A DNA stretch of 64,000 bases. It comes from Roseibium aggregatum IAM 12614. GTDB lineage: Bacteria; Pseudomonadota; Alphaproteobacteria; Rhizobiales; Stappiaceae. The stretch covers positions 124,001-188,000 of the forward strand of contig NZ_AAUW01000012.1 of assembly GCF_000168975.1 (NCBI RefSeq). The letters are read 5' to 3'. A program made the translations under genes and the position numbers. The stretch's first letter is position 1. The number at the start of each line of letters is the position of its first letter. The notes under the pieces were generated by a model that saw nothing but the letters and a program-made list of their open reading frames with translations, had not been told where the DNA came from and searched no databases. This document shows positions 57,135 to 64,000 of this stretch, piece after piece.

Positions 57135-58627
57135 CCCGTCCCAACATCCTGTTGATCACCGCGGACCAGTGGCGGGGCGATTGCCTCGGTACCGTTGGTC
57201 ACCCGGTTGTCCAGACGCCGAACCTTGATGCCTTCGCCGAAACGGCAACCGTCTTCGAGCAGCACTATGCGGCAACGGCTCCCTGCTCCCCCGCTCGAGC
57301 ATCGCTCTACACAGGGCTCTACCAGATGAACCACCGGGTCGTCTGGAACGGGGCGCCACTGGACGACCGGTTCGATAACATCGCCCGTGCCGCCCGCCGG
57401 GCCGGATATACGCCGACACTGTTCGGCTATACCGACACCTCGCCGGACCCGCGCCTGCATCATCCGAACGACCCCGTACTGTCAACCTACGAAGGTGTTC
57501 TGCCCGGCTTCTGGGTGCGTCAGCCCCTGGCTGAGGACGACAAGCCCTGGCTGTCCTGGATGGCCGCACGCGGTCACGATCCGGCTGGTTTTTCGACCAT
57601 CCATCACGTGGAACCGGAAGACGGGGAAAAGGTCAGCCTCCGACCGGCCCGATACGCCAAAGACGAAACCCAGACTGCCTTCCTGACGGATGCCTTCCTC
57701 ACCTGGCTCGGCGAGCAGGACGAAGACCGGCCGTGGATGGCCCACGTCTCCTTTCTCCGCCCACACCCGCCAATTGCCGTCCCCGCCCCCTATAACGCTC
57801 TCTACGATCCCGAGGACAGCCGCGACTTTTCAGGCGCGCCGACCGCTGCCGACGAAGCTTCATTCCACCCCTTGGTGGCGGCCCTGCAGGATTATCAGCA
57901 GCTTGGCACGCACATGCCGGGCACTTCGGCCTTCGTCCGCGATCTGACCCGGCGCGACCTGAAGCGGCTTCGTGCGCTTTACTACGGCATGATCACCGAA
58001 GTTGACGCGCAGCTCGGCCGGATTTTTGGGGCGCTGAACAAACTCGACAACACGCTGATCATCTTCACCTCCGATCATGCGGAAATGATGGGAGACCACT
58101 GGATGCTCGGCAAAGGCGGGTTTTATCGCGAGAGCTACCACATCCCCCTGATGATCCGCGCACCGGGAGGCGTCGGCGCGAACCGGGTCTCCGCCTTCAC
58201 CTCCTCGACCGATATTTTTCCCACCCTGCTGGATCTGCTGGACATCGCCCCCGAGCACACCCCGGACGGCGCAAGCTTGATACCGTATCTTTCCGGCCAA
58301 ACGCCGCTCTCCTGGCGCGATGCCGCCTTGTGGGAATTCGACTACCGGCAGTTTCTGAAAAAATGGCCAGATAAGTTTCCGGCATCTGCCCACGAGGGCT
58401 CATCGGCTGCCCTTTGCCGGCTTGGCCCGGAGTGGCAGTTCGTGCATTTTTCCGGGTTGCCGAACATTCTCATGAAGGCGGCGCCCACGCAGGGTGTTCC
58501 GGTCAACGAGGCGCTCCGGAATCCGGAAAAGGTCATTGCCGATCTTGACGCGTTGCTGAGCGCCAGAATGCGCCACAACGACGAAACGCTGGCCCGCACC
58601 CTAGTCTGGGACTACTACCGGGAATAG
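57131..58627 (+). CDS. Phosphonate monoester hydrolase/phosphodiesterase (sulfatase fold)
   Basis: The product is 498 residues of the alkaline phosphatase superfamily. Cys52 in PCSPARASL fits the CxPxR motif that is converted to formylglycine by a sulfatase-modifying enzyme not encoded here. Metal ligands include Asp12 (ADQWRGD) and the FTSDHAEMMGDH segment. The stretches TGLYQMNHR, APLDDRFDN, GYTDTSPDPR and VHFSGLP resemble the Rhizobium and Burkholderia phosphonate monoester hydrolases more than arylsulfatases. It overlaps phnX by four bases (ATGA), which argues that it releases an aminophosphonate from an ester for that pathway. Sulfate or phosphate diester activity cannot be excluded. Confidence 0.85.
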   Translation: MTRPNILLITADQWRGDCLGTVGHPVVQTPNLDAFAETATVFEQHYAATAPCSPARASLYTGLYQMNHRVVWNGAPLDDRFDNIARAARRAGYTPTLFGYTDTSPDPRLHHPNDPVLSTYEGVLPGFWVRQPLAEDDKPWLSWMAARGHDPAGFSTIHHVEPEDGEKVSLRPARYAKDETQTAFLTDAFLTWLGEQDEDRPWMAHVSFLRPHPPIAVPAPYNALYDPEDSRDFSGAPTAADEASFHPLVAALQDYQQLGTHMPGTSAFVRDLTRRDLKRLRALYYGMITEVDAQLGRIFGALNKLDNTLIIFTSDHAEMMGDHWMLGKGGFYRESYHIPLMIRAPGGVGANRVSAFTSSTDIFPTLLDLLDIAPEHTPDGASLIPYLSGQTPLSWRDAALWEFDYRQFLKKWPDKFPASAHEGSSAALCRLGPEWQFVHFSGLPNILMKAAPTQGVPVNEALRNPEKVIADLDALLSARMRHNDETLARTLVWDYYRE

Positions 58628-58705
58628 GGCGAACTTTCGCCGTTCCTCTTAGGGCCGCATTAAGCGGGGAGCAGCAAAATGAGCCCTCCACGAGGGCGTT
58701 GAGGC

Positions 58706-59533
58706 ATGCAGACGACAATGCGGAGCAATCGACGGTTTAGATTTGCAGGACGGTTATGTCTGCGCGCCATCGCCCTTGCTGCCGTCGCGCTGTTCTGGCT
58801 CAAACCGGCATCTGCCGCCGCAATCGAACTCAAGGTCATCGACTCGGCAGATGCCCCCTGGACGTCCATCGGCCGTGTCAACTTTGCCGGTTTCAAGTCT
58901 ACAGCCATGTGCACCGGAACGCTGATCGCACCCGATCTCGTGCTCACCGCCGCCCATTGCCTTTACAACAGATCGACAGGCAGACCGTTGCCGGTTGACG
59001 ACCTCCTGTTCATCGCCGGTGTTCGCCGGGACGAATACTCTGCCCGCCTGGTTCCCGCTTGCGCAATCACGGCGCAAGGCTTTGAGCCGGCGCCGAAACC
59101 CAAACTGCGGGACCTCCACAAGGATGTCGCCCTCATAGTGCTCAAAGAACCAAGCACACTGCCGCCCGTTCCGGTTCTGGCTCCGGAAGAAGCCGCGATA
59201 CTGACCAAGGAGACAAGATTTCAATCCGCGGGCTATCGCCGCAGCCGCCGTTTCCTGCCTACTGTAGTGCCTGCCTGCCGCGTGCTGGGCACGACGGAGG
59301 AAACTTGGGTGACGGATTGCGCGTCGGAAGCAGGCGCGTCTGGTGGGCCGCTTCTGGTCGAAACGCCGAACGGGCTCCGGGTTGCCGGTATCATGTCTGC
59401 CAGGATCGATGATATCCGTTCGGCCATTGTGCCTTTCCATGCATGGCAGGAACTTCTGGCCAACCCACGCTGTCCAGCGCAGAGCGCTCTCGAAGCCCCC
59501 GCCCTCAGATCATCTCTGGATGCGGACGACTGA
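58706..59533 (+). CDS. Secreted trypsin-like serine protease (S1 family)
   Basis: The product is 275 residues with an N-terminal signal or anchor sequence (about 15-38). The catalytic triad is readable: His84 in LTAAHC, Asp140 in HKDVALIVL and Ser212 in AGASGGPLL. The fold is the chymotrypsin type with a short C-terminal tail. Similar proteins in alphaproteobacteria are periplasmic or secreted and of unknown target. It is separated from the phosphonate genes by 78 bases and not obviously linked to them; a tandem caspase-like pair follows further right. Confidence 0.85.
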   Translation: MQTTMRSNRRFRFAGRLCLRAIALAAVALFWLKPASAAAIELKVIDSADAPWTSIGRVNFAGFKSTAMCTGTLIAPDLVLTAAHCLYNRSTGRPLPVDDLLFIAGVRRDEYSARLVPACAITAQGFEPAPKPKLRDLHKDVALIVLKEPSTLPPVPVLAPEEAAILTKETRFQSAGYRRSRRFLPTVVPACRVLGTTEETWVTDCASEAGASGGPLLVETPNGLRVAGIMSARIDDIRSAIVPFHAWQELLANPRCPAQSALEAPALRSSLDADD

Positions 59534-59700
59534 CGCCCGTCCGGCGTGCGGAGATAATCCGGACCGAAAAACAAATTTTATCTGCACCTCTGCCTGTCAC
59601 CCGGTTATGGTGCTACTCCCGTAAGTTCGGCCAGGAGCCTTTTCGCAACGCGAGCGGTTTTCCGGCCGGCAGACTGCAAGACGCAAAGACTTCCCGGCTC

Positions 59701-60510
59701 ATGTACCAATCCGCGCCTCCTAACAGTGCCGAACACTTCCGTCCGGTTTCCACCGACAAGCTTGCCTTTGTTGCCAGCGACACGGAGGAAGCGCTCAAGG
59801 CACAGGAAGATCTGTCCGCCCGATACGGCAACGTTCCCGTGGCTGAGGCCGATGTTATCGTGGCGCTTGGCGGTGATGGCCTGATGCTGCAAACGCTTCA
59901 CAGGCACATGGGCAGCGGCAAGCCGATCTATGGCATGAATCGTGGCTCCGTCGGCTTTCTGATGAACGAATACCGGGAATTCGACCTGAAGGACCGGCTG
60001 GCTTTGGCCGACATCACGACGATCCGGCCCCTGGAAATGACGGCAACGACCGCAAACGGCATTCATCATGCGCTGGCCATCAATGAAGTTTCATTGCTGC
60101 GCCAGACGTCGCAGGCCGCCCGGCTGCGCATATCCGTTGATGGGCGTGTCCGGCTGGAAGAACTTGTATGCGACGGCATCATCGTCGCCACCCCGGCCGG
60201 AAGCACCGCCTACAATCTTTCAGCCCACGGGCCGATCCTGCCGATCACCGCCCAATTGCTTGCGCTCACCCCCATCAGCGCCTTCCGGCCACGGCGCTGG
60301 CGCGGCGCTATTCTGCCCAATGGGGCAAAGGTCGACATCGAGATACTGGATCCCTTCAAACGCCCGGTCAGCGCGTCGGCGGACCACACCGAAATCCGTG
60401 ATGTGACTCATGTCGCGGTGCGTGAGGCGGCAGAGGCGGAAGGTGTGATCATGTTCGATTCCGATCACGGCTGGGACGAGCGCATCCTCACAGAAATGTT
60501 CCGCTATTAG
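59701..60510 (+). CDS. nadK: NAD kinase
   Basis: The product is 269 residues. The catalytic GGDG motif is at 57-60 ([15 protein letters not shown]). NE/D and glycine-rich loops follow ([34 protein letters not shown]). It phosphorylates NAD to NADP with ATP. The start at [13 protein letters not shown] fits the alphaproteobacterial length; a longer frame runs 86 residues upstream through the preceding gene and is not supported. The ribosome-binding site is weak. Confidence 0.95.
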   Translation: MYQSAPPNSAEHFRPVSTDKLAFVASDTEEALKAQEDLSARYGNVPVAEADVIVALGGDGLMLQTLHRHMGSGKPIYGMNRGSVGFLMNEYREFDLKDRLALADITTIRPLEMTATTANGIHHALAINEVSLLRQTSQAARLRISVDGRVRLEELVCDGIIVATPAGSTAYNLSAHGPILPITAQLLALTPISAFRPRRWRGAILPNGAKVDIEILDPFKRPVSASADHTEIRDVTHVAVREAAEAEGVIMFDSDHGWDERILTEMFRY

Positions 60511-60654
60511 GTTCAAGGCGTCCTCGCGGAAAGACCCTGTTAAGTATGATTGCCGATACTGCGGGGCGCAGGCTCCGGCAAACGGTAGTCAAGAGACGCC
60601 GCTTGCGCGCTCTCAAGGCCGGACCAAGCCAGGATAAAGAGGACATTTGCCGTC

Positions 60655-61179
60655 ATGGCCGACACTGCCAAGGACCAGGAATATGAAATCTTGTCCCCGC
60701 CATCGGACTTGCGCAGCAAGGTTCGGGAGCTGACACCCCGTGAGGCGAAAAAATTCGATCCGGTCAAGGCTGCGGAAGCCGCACTGGCACGCTTGTCCTC
60801 CCACTTCGGAACCTGGATGGACAACGAAAGCGCCACCCTGCTTCGCGCCTGGGAAACCGTTCGGGCCGAAGGACTGAACGACGAAACCCTGGCTGGCCTT
60901 TTTCAGGCCGCGCACAACATCAAGGGCCAGGCCCTGACGCTCGGCTTTCCCCTGGTCGGCGAGGTAGCTGCCAGCTTCTGTCATCTGATTGAAACCGTGC
61001 CTTCCCCCGACAAGCTGCCCCTGTCTCTTGTCGAACGCTACGTCGAAGCCATTCGCGCCATGGTGGCCGAAGGGGCCAAGGACGAAGCCAACAAGACCGG
61101 TGTCGAACTGCTGAAAACCCTGCAAGGGGTTACCGAAGAATATCTGGCACAGTTCCCGCCGAAACAGGACGAAACCTGA
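60655..61179 (+). CDS. Hpt-domain (histidine phosphotransfer) protein
   Basis: The product is 174 residues. The phosphorylatable His87 lies in QAAHNIKGQALTLGFPLVGEVAASFCHLIE, the Hpt motif AHxxKG, within a four-helix bundle at about 55-150. The first 40 residues are a charged, probably flexible tail. It would shuttle phosphate between a hybrid kinase and a response regulator; neither is encoded nearby. It follows nadK by 144 bases. Confidence 0.85.
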   Translation: MADTAKDQEYEILSPPSDLRSKVRELTPREAKKFDPVKAAEAALARLSSHFGTWMDNESATLLRAWETVRAEGLNDETLAGLFQAAHNIKGQALTLGFPLVGEVAASFCHLIETVPSPDKLPLSLVERYVEAIRAMVAEGAKDEANKTGVELLKTLQGVTEEYLAQFPPKQDET

Positions 61180-61286
61180 CCGGCCACCAGATCGTTCTTG
61201 AACGGCATTTCTGCCGCAAGGTCAAAGAGTTGATTGACACAGAATTCAGCCGCGCATAGCATCCCGGTTATTCATGGAGAATGGCC

Positions 61287-63038
61287 GTGAAACAATTATT
61301 CTGTTTCTTTTTTCTTTTATTGCTGTCTTTGACTTCCGCACATGCCGAACGAAGAGTGGCACTTGTCATTGGCAACTCCGGCTACGCCAACGTCGCAGAG
61401 TTGAAGAACCCCTACAACGATGCACAGGGCATGTCGGAAAAACTGGAGGACCTCGGGTTCGATGTCGTTACCGGCCTCGACCTGAGCCTGAGGGACATGC
61501 GCCAGACGGTGCGTGCCTTCATCAAGAAGCTCGACAGCGCGGATCTTGCCCTGTTCTTCTATGCAGGCCACGGCATTCAGGTAAATGGCGAGAATTATCT
61601 CGTCCCCGTCGACGCCCAGCTCGATACCCATCTCGACCTGGACTTCGAAACGCTGCCCGCAAACCTCGTGTTGAATGCCATGGAGCAGAGCACGAAGGTG
61701 AACCTGGTCTTTCTGGATGCGTGCCGGAACAATCCCTTCACAGAGAACCTTGCCCGGTCCATGGGAACGCGATCAAGCGCTGTTGGCAGAGGCCTTGCGA
61801 AGATCGGCTCCGGGGTCGGCTCCCTCATTTCCTTTGCCACGCAGCCTGGCAATGTCGCGCTTGACGGCGATGGGAAGAACAGCCCCTTCACTTCTGCCCT
61901 TATCAAGCATCTCGGCACCCCCGGTCAGGACATCACGCGCGACCTCGTGATGGTGCGCCGCGATGTTCTGGAGGCGACCAAAGGCCAACAGGTCCCGTGG
62001 GACAATTCTTCGCTGACAGGTGAAGTCATCCTGAAAGCCATGGAAGTAGTCGAACCGCCGGAAGAAAAGAAACCGACGATCAACCCGCAGATCGAGCTGA
62101 CCTATTGGGACAGCATCAAGTCCGGGCAGAATGCGGCCTATTTCGAGACCTATCTGTCTCGCTATCCGGAAGGCCAGTTCGCTGATATCGCCCGGATCCG
62201 GATCGATGAAATCAAGGCAAAGGCTGAAAGCGACAAGGTCAGGCAGGCGAAACCGGACACCACGGCTGAAATCACTTACTGGCAGACGATCCAGAATTCG
62301 ACGCGGACGGAGATGTTCGAGAGTTATCTCGGCAGATACCCGAACGGCATCTATGCCGACCTTGCCCAACTGAAAATCCAGTCAATCAAAAGTCAGGCGG
62401 AAGCTGAAGCGCGTCGCAAGGCCCAGGTTGAGGCAGAAGCCCAGACCATCGCGTCTGCAGCGAGTTCCTCGCCCGAAAGAACGGCGACCAAGCTGGATGA
62501 CGAAATCACCGTTGCTGCTTTGACGCCTGACGAAAAACTACCAACCGCGTCGCCAGCCCCGGTGACGTTGTTGTCGCCTGAAGAGCTGGCAACGGCTCTC
62601 CAGACCGAACTCAACCGTGTCGGCTGTTCGGTTGGCCGGGTTGATGGCGACTGGGGTAACAGAAGCCGTCAGGCACTACGAACCTATGGCCGCGAAGCCG
62701 GCATTGATCTGGCCTCGCTCGACCCGGATCCGGCGATCCTGGATCAGCTCAAGAAATCGACCGGACGCGTTTGCCCGCTGACCTGTGGACGGAACCAGGA
62801 ACTCAAGAACGGCCGCTGTGTCGCAACCAGAAAGCCTGAACCCTCCGACAACAGCACAAAGCCGAGCACCAAAACCAAAACCGCCGACAGTTGCCCGAAC
62901 AACCCGACTGTTTATGGCAACAAGGTCATCGGCAGGGTGCCCGGCGTCGGACGACAGACCTTGACGCACCCATGCGGCAGAAAGCTTGCCTGCAAAGGCT
63001 CGAAAGCAAGCTGGATATTGACCTGCAATTGGCTTTAA
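61287..63038 (+). CDS. Secreted caspase-like protein (peptidase C14) with tandem repeats and a Cys-rich tail
   Basis: The product is 583 residues from the GTG at 61287, which has a GGAGA site six bases ahead; an ATG two codons earlier is closer to that site. A signal peptide (residues 1-20, ending AHA/ERR) is followed by a caspase-type p20 fold with His95 (FYAGHG) and Cys146 (LDACRNN). Two repeats of about 50 residues (near 265-315 and 322-375) share a YW-x-x-I pattern and an F-E-x-YL-x-RYP core. The C terminus has a helical domain with RVDGDWGNRSRQALRTYG, similar to peptidoglycan-binding folds, and eight or so cysteines. Substrate unknown. Confidence 0.88.
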   Translation: MKQLFCFFFLLLLSLTSAHAERRVALVIGNSGYANVAELKNPYNDAQGMSEKLEDLGFDVVTGLDLSLRDMRQTVRAFIKKLDSADLALFFYAGHGIQVNGENYLVPVDAQLDTHLDLDFETLPANLVLNAMEQSTKVNLVFLDACRNNPFTENLARSMGTRSSAVGRGLAKIGSGVGSLISFATQPGNVALDGDGKNSPFTSALIKHLGTPGQDITRDLVMVRRDVLEATKGQQVPWDNSSLTGEVILKAMEVVEPPEEKKPTINPQIELTYWDSIKSGQNAAYFETYLSRYPEGQFADIARIRIDEIKAKAESDKVRQAKPDTTAEITYWQTIQNSTRTEMFESYLGRYPNGIYADLAQLKIQSIKSQAEAEARRKAQVEAEAQTIASAASSSPERTATKLDDEITVAALTPDEKLPTASPAPVTLLSPEELATALQTELNRVGCSVGRVDGDWGNRSRQALRTYGREAGIDLASLDPDPAILDQLKKSTGRVCPLTCGRNQELKNGRCVATRKPEPSDNSTKPSTKTKTADSCPNNPTVYGNKVIGRVPGVGRQTLTHPCGRKLACKGSKASWILTCNWL

Positions 63039-63200
63039 CCGATCGGTCGAAGCTTGATTGAAAAACGTTCGAAGTTGAAATGTTCCGGCGAGCGCGTGAT
63101 CTGAATTACGATCCCGGCTCGCCGAAGTGCCCTGAGGGAGTGTCGATGGCATTGTTTTGCTCACCAACTCCCGAGAGCCGGTAGGTCTGGAGAACCGCCT
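63039..63200. other. Spacer between the tandem caspase-like genes
   Basis: This 162-base gap has no recognisable gene, strong hairpin or repeat. It may hold a promoter for the second paralogue, but no clear -35/-10 pair stands out. Confidence 0.4.
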
Positions 63201-64000
63201 GTGAAGCAGATACTTGCATGCCTGTTGCTTCTTGTGTTTGCCGCAAGCGCGGCACATGCCGAACGCCGTGTGGCGCTTGTGATCGGCAATTCCGGTTATG
63301 AACATGTCACCAAGCTCACCAATCCCGACAACGATGCCAAGGGCATGGCCGAAAAACTGGCAAGTCTGGATTTCGAGGTCGTGACCGGCACCGATCTGTC
63401 GCTTCGGGACATGCGAAAGACCGTGCGGGAGTTCATCGCCAAACTCGAAGGCGCGGATCTCGCCCTTTTCTTCTACGCCGGCCATGGTCTGCAGGTGAAT
63501 GGCGAGAACTATCTGGTGCCGATCGACGCCCAACTGAGTTCCTACGTCGATCTTGAATTCGAGGCGATGCCGGCAAATCTTGTTCTCAATGCCATGGAGC
63601 ATTCCACCAAGGTCAACCTGGTATTCCTAGACGCCTGCCGGAACAATCCGCTGGCTGAAAATCTGGCACGATCCATGGGCACCCGCTCCGGCTCTGTTGG
63701 CCGGGGTCTTGCCAAAATCGGCTCCGGCGTCGGCTCTCTGATTTCCTTTGCCACCCAGCCAGGCAACGTCGCGCTTGATGGCGAAGGCAAGAACAGCCCC
63801 TTCACCACGGCCCTGCTAAAACATCTCGGCACCCCCGGACAGGATATTACCCGAGATCTCGTGATGGTTCGCCGGGATGTGCTGGAGGCAACCAAGGGTC
63901 AGCAGGTGCCTTGGGACAATTCCTCGCTGACAGGCGAAGTCATCCTCAAACAGCTTGAGATGGTACAGCCTGCCGAACCCGAAAAGCCCGCGATCAACCC
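63201..64000 (+). CDS. Second secreted caspase-like protein, tandem paralogue (runs off the window)
   Basis: A GTG at 63201 with a GGAGA site seven bases ahead opens a continuous frame to the window end (266 codons seen). It starts MKQILACLLLLVFAASAAHAERRVALVIGNSGY after the GTG is read as Met. Its signal peptide, FFYAGHG and LDACRNNPL match the upstream paralogue closely across the whole caspase domain, with somewhat more difference in the first 40 residues of the mature protein. The frame is still open at the last base, so the C-terminal domains are not visible. Confidence 0.9.
   Translation, partial: MKQILACLLLLVFAASAAHAERRVALVIGNSGYEHVTKLTNPDNDAKGMAEKLASLDFEVVTGTDLSLRDMRKTVREFIAKLEGADLALFFYAGHGLQVNGENYLVPIDAQLSSYVDLEFEAMPANLVLNAMEHSTKVNLVFLDACRNNPLAENLARSMGTRSGSVGRGLAKIGSGVGSLISFATQPGNVALDGEGKNSPFTTALLKHLGTPGQDITRDLVMVRRDVLEATKGQQVPWDNSSLTGEVILKQLEMVQPAEPEKPAIN

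Overview
The window looks like chromosomal DNA of a marine alphaproteobacterium of the Hyphomicrobiales. The Roseibium/Labrenzia (Stappiaceae) group is my best guess. This rests on high GC, the rhizobial-type order tRNA-Tyr, tRNA-Gly, tuf, tRNA-Trp, secE, nusG, rplKAJL, rpoBC, the alphaproteobacterial style of the proteins, and catabolic operons typical of versatile marine heterotrophs. The species call is inference only; no marker search was run.

Layout. Positions 1-10228, read on the minus strand, hold the tRNA-Tyr/tRNA-Gly/tuf/tRNA-Trp/secE/nusG/rplKAJL/rpoB/rpoC superoperon. It has a near-consensus promoter at 10200-10228 and several strong intergenic hairpins. Positions 10499-13095 carry a MarR regulator with a perfect palindromic operator, a hotdog thioesterase, the rRNA methyltransferase RlmB and tRNA-Thr(TGT). 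Positions 13159-15371 hold a translationally coupled glycosyltransferase/FAD-oxidoreductase pair. Positions 15474-19700 hold a cytochrome bo3-type quinol oxidase operon (cyoABCD) followed by a small secreted protein with two cysteines.

Positions 19858-29080 form a catabolic locus: an M20 amidohydrolase/carbamoylase, a dipeptide/nickel-type ABC importer that includes a permease-ATPase fusion, a FadR-type regulator and a cytosine-deaminase-like amidohydrolase. Positions 29183-45830 hold a long minus-strand nitrogen operon: nrtA, nrtB, a double-ABC ATPase, nirB, nirD, an FNT channel, a PP2C/Ser-Thr-kinase fusion, cynS, nasA and cysG. The nitrate sensor genes nasS and nasT lie upstream of it. The 364-base leader of nrtA reads as a complete control region: a sigma-54 promoter, two hairpins whose hexaloops both have A at position 1 and G at position 4 (the ANTAR target signature), then an intrinsic terminator. 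NasS/NasT would thus control read-through, and RpoN would control initiation. Positions 46036-47627 encode an AtzG/AtzE-like amidase pair.

Positions 47634-58627 form a probable aminophosphonate-ester locus: a LysR regulator, a second peptide-type ABC importer, an FAD amine oxidase, phosphonoacetaldehyde hydrolase (PhnX) and a formylglycine-type phosphonate monoester hydrolase. No PhnW transaminase is visible. A coherent reading is ester import, ester cleavage to an aminophosphonate, oxidative deamination to phosphonoacetaldehyde, then C-P cleavage. This is the best candidate here for a little-described system. The right end (58706-64000) holds an S1-type protease, NAD kinase, an Hpt-domain protein and two tandem secreted caspase-like proteins. 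The second of these runs off the window.
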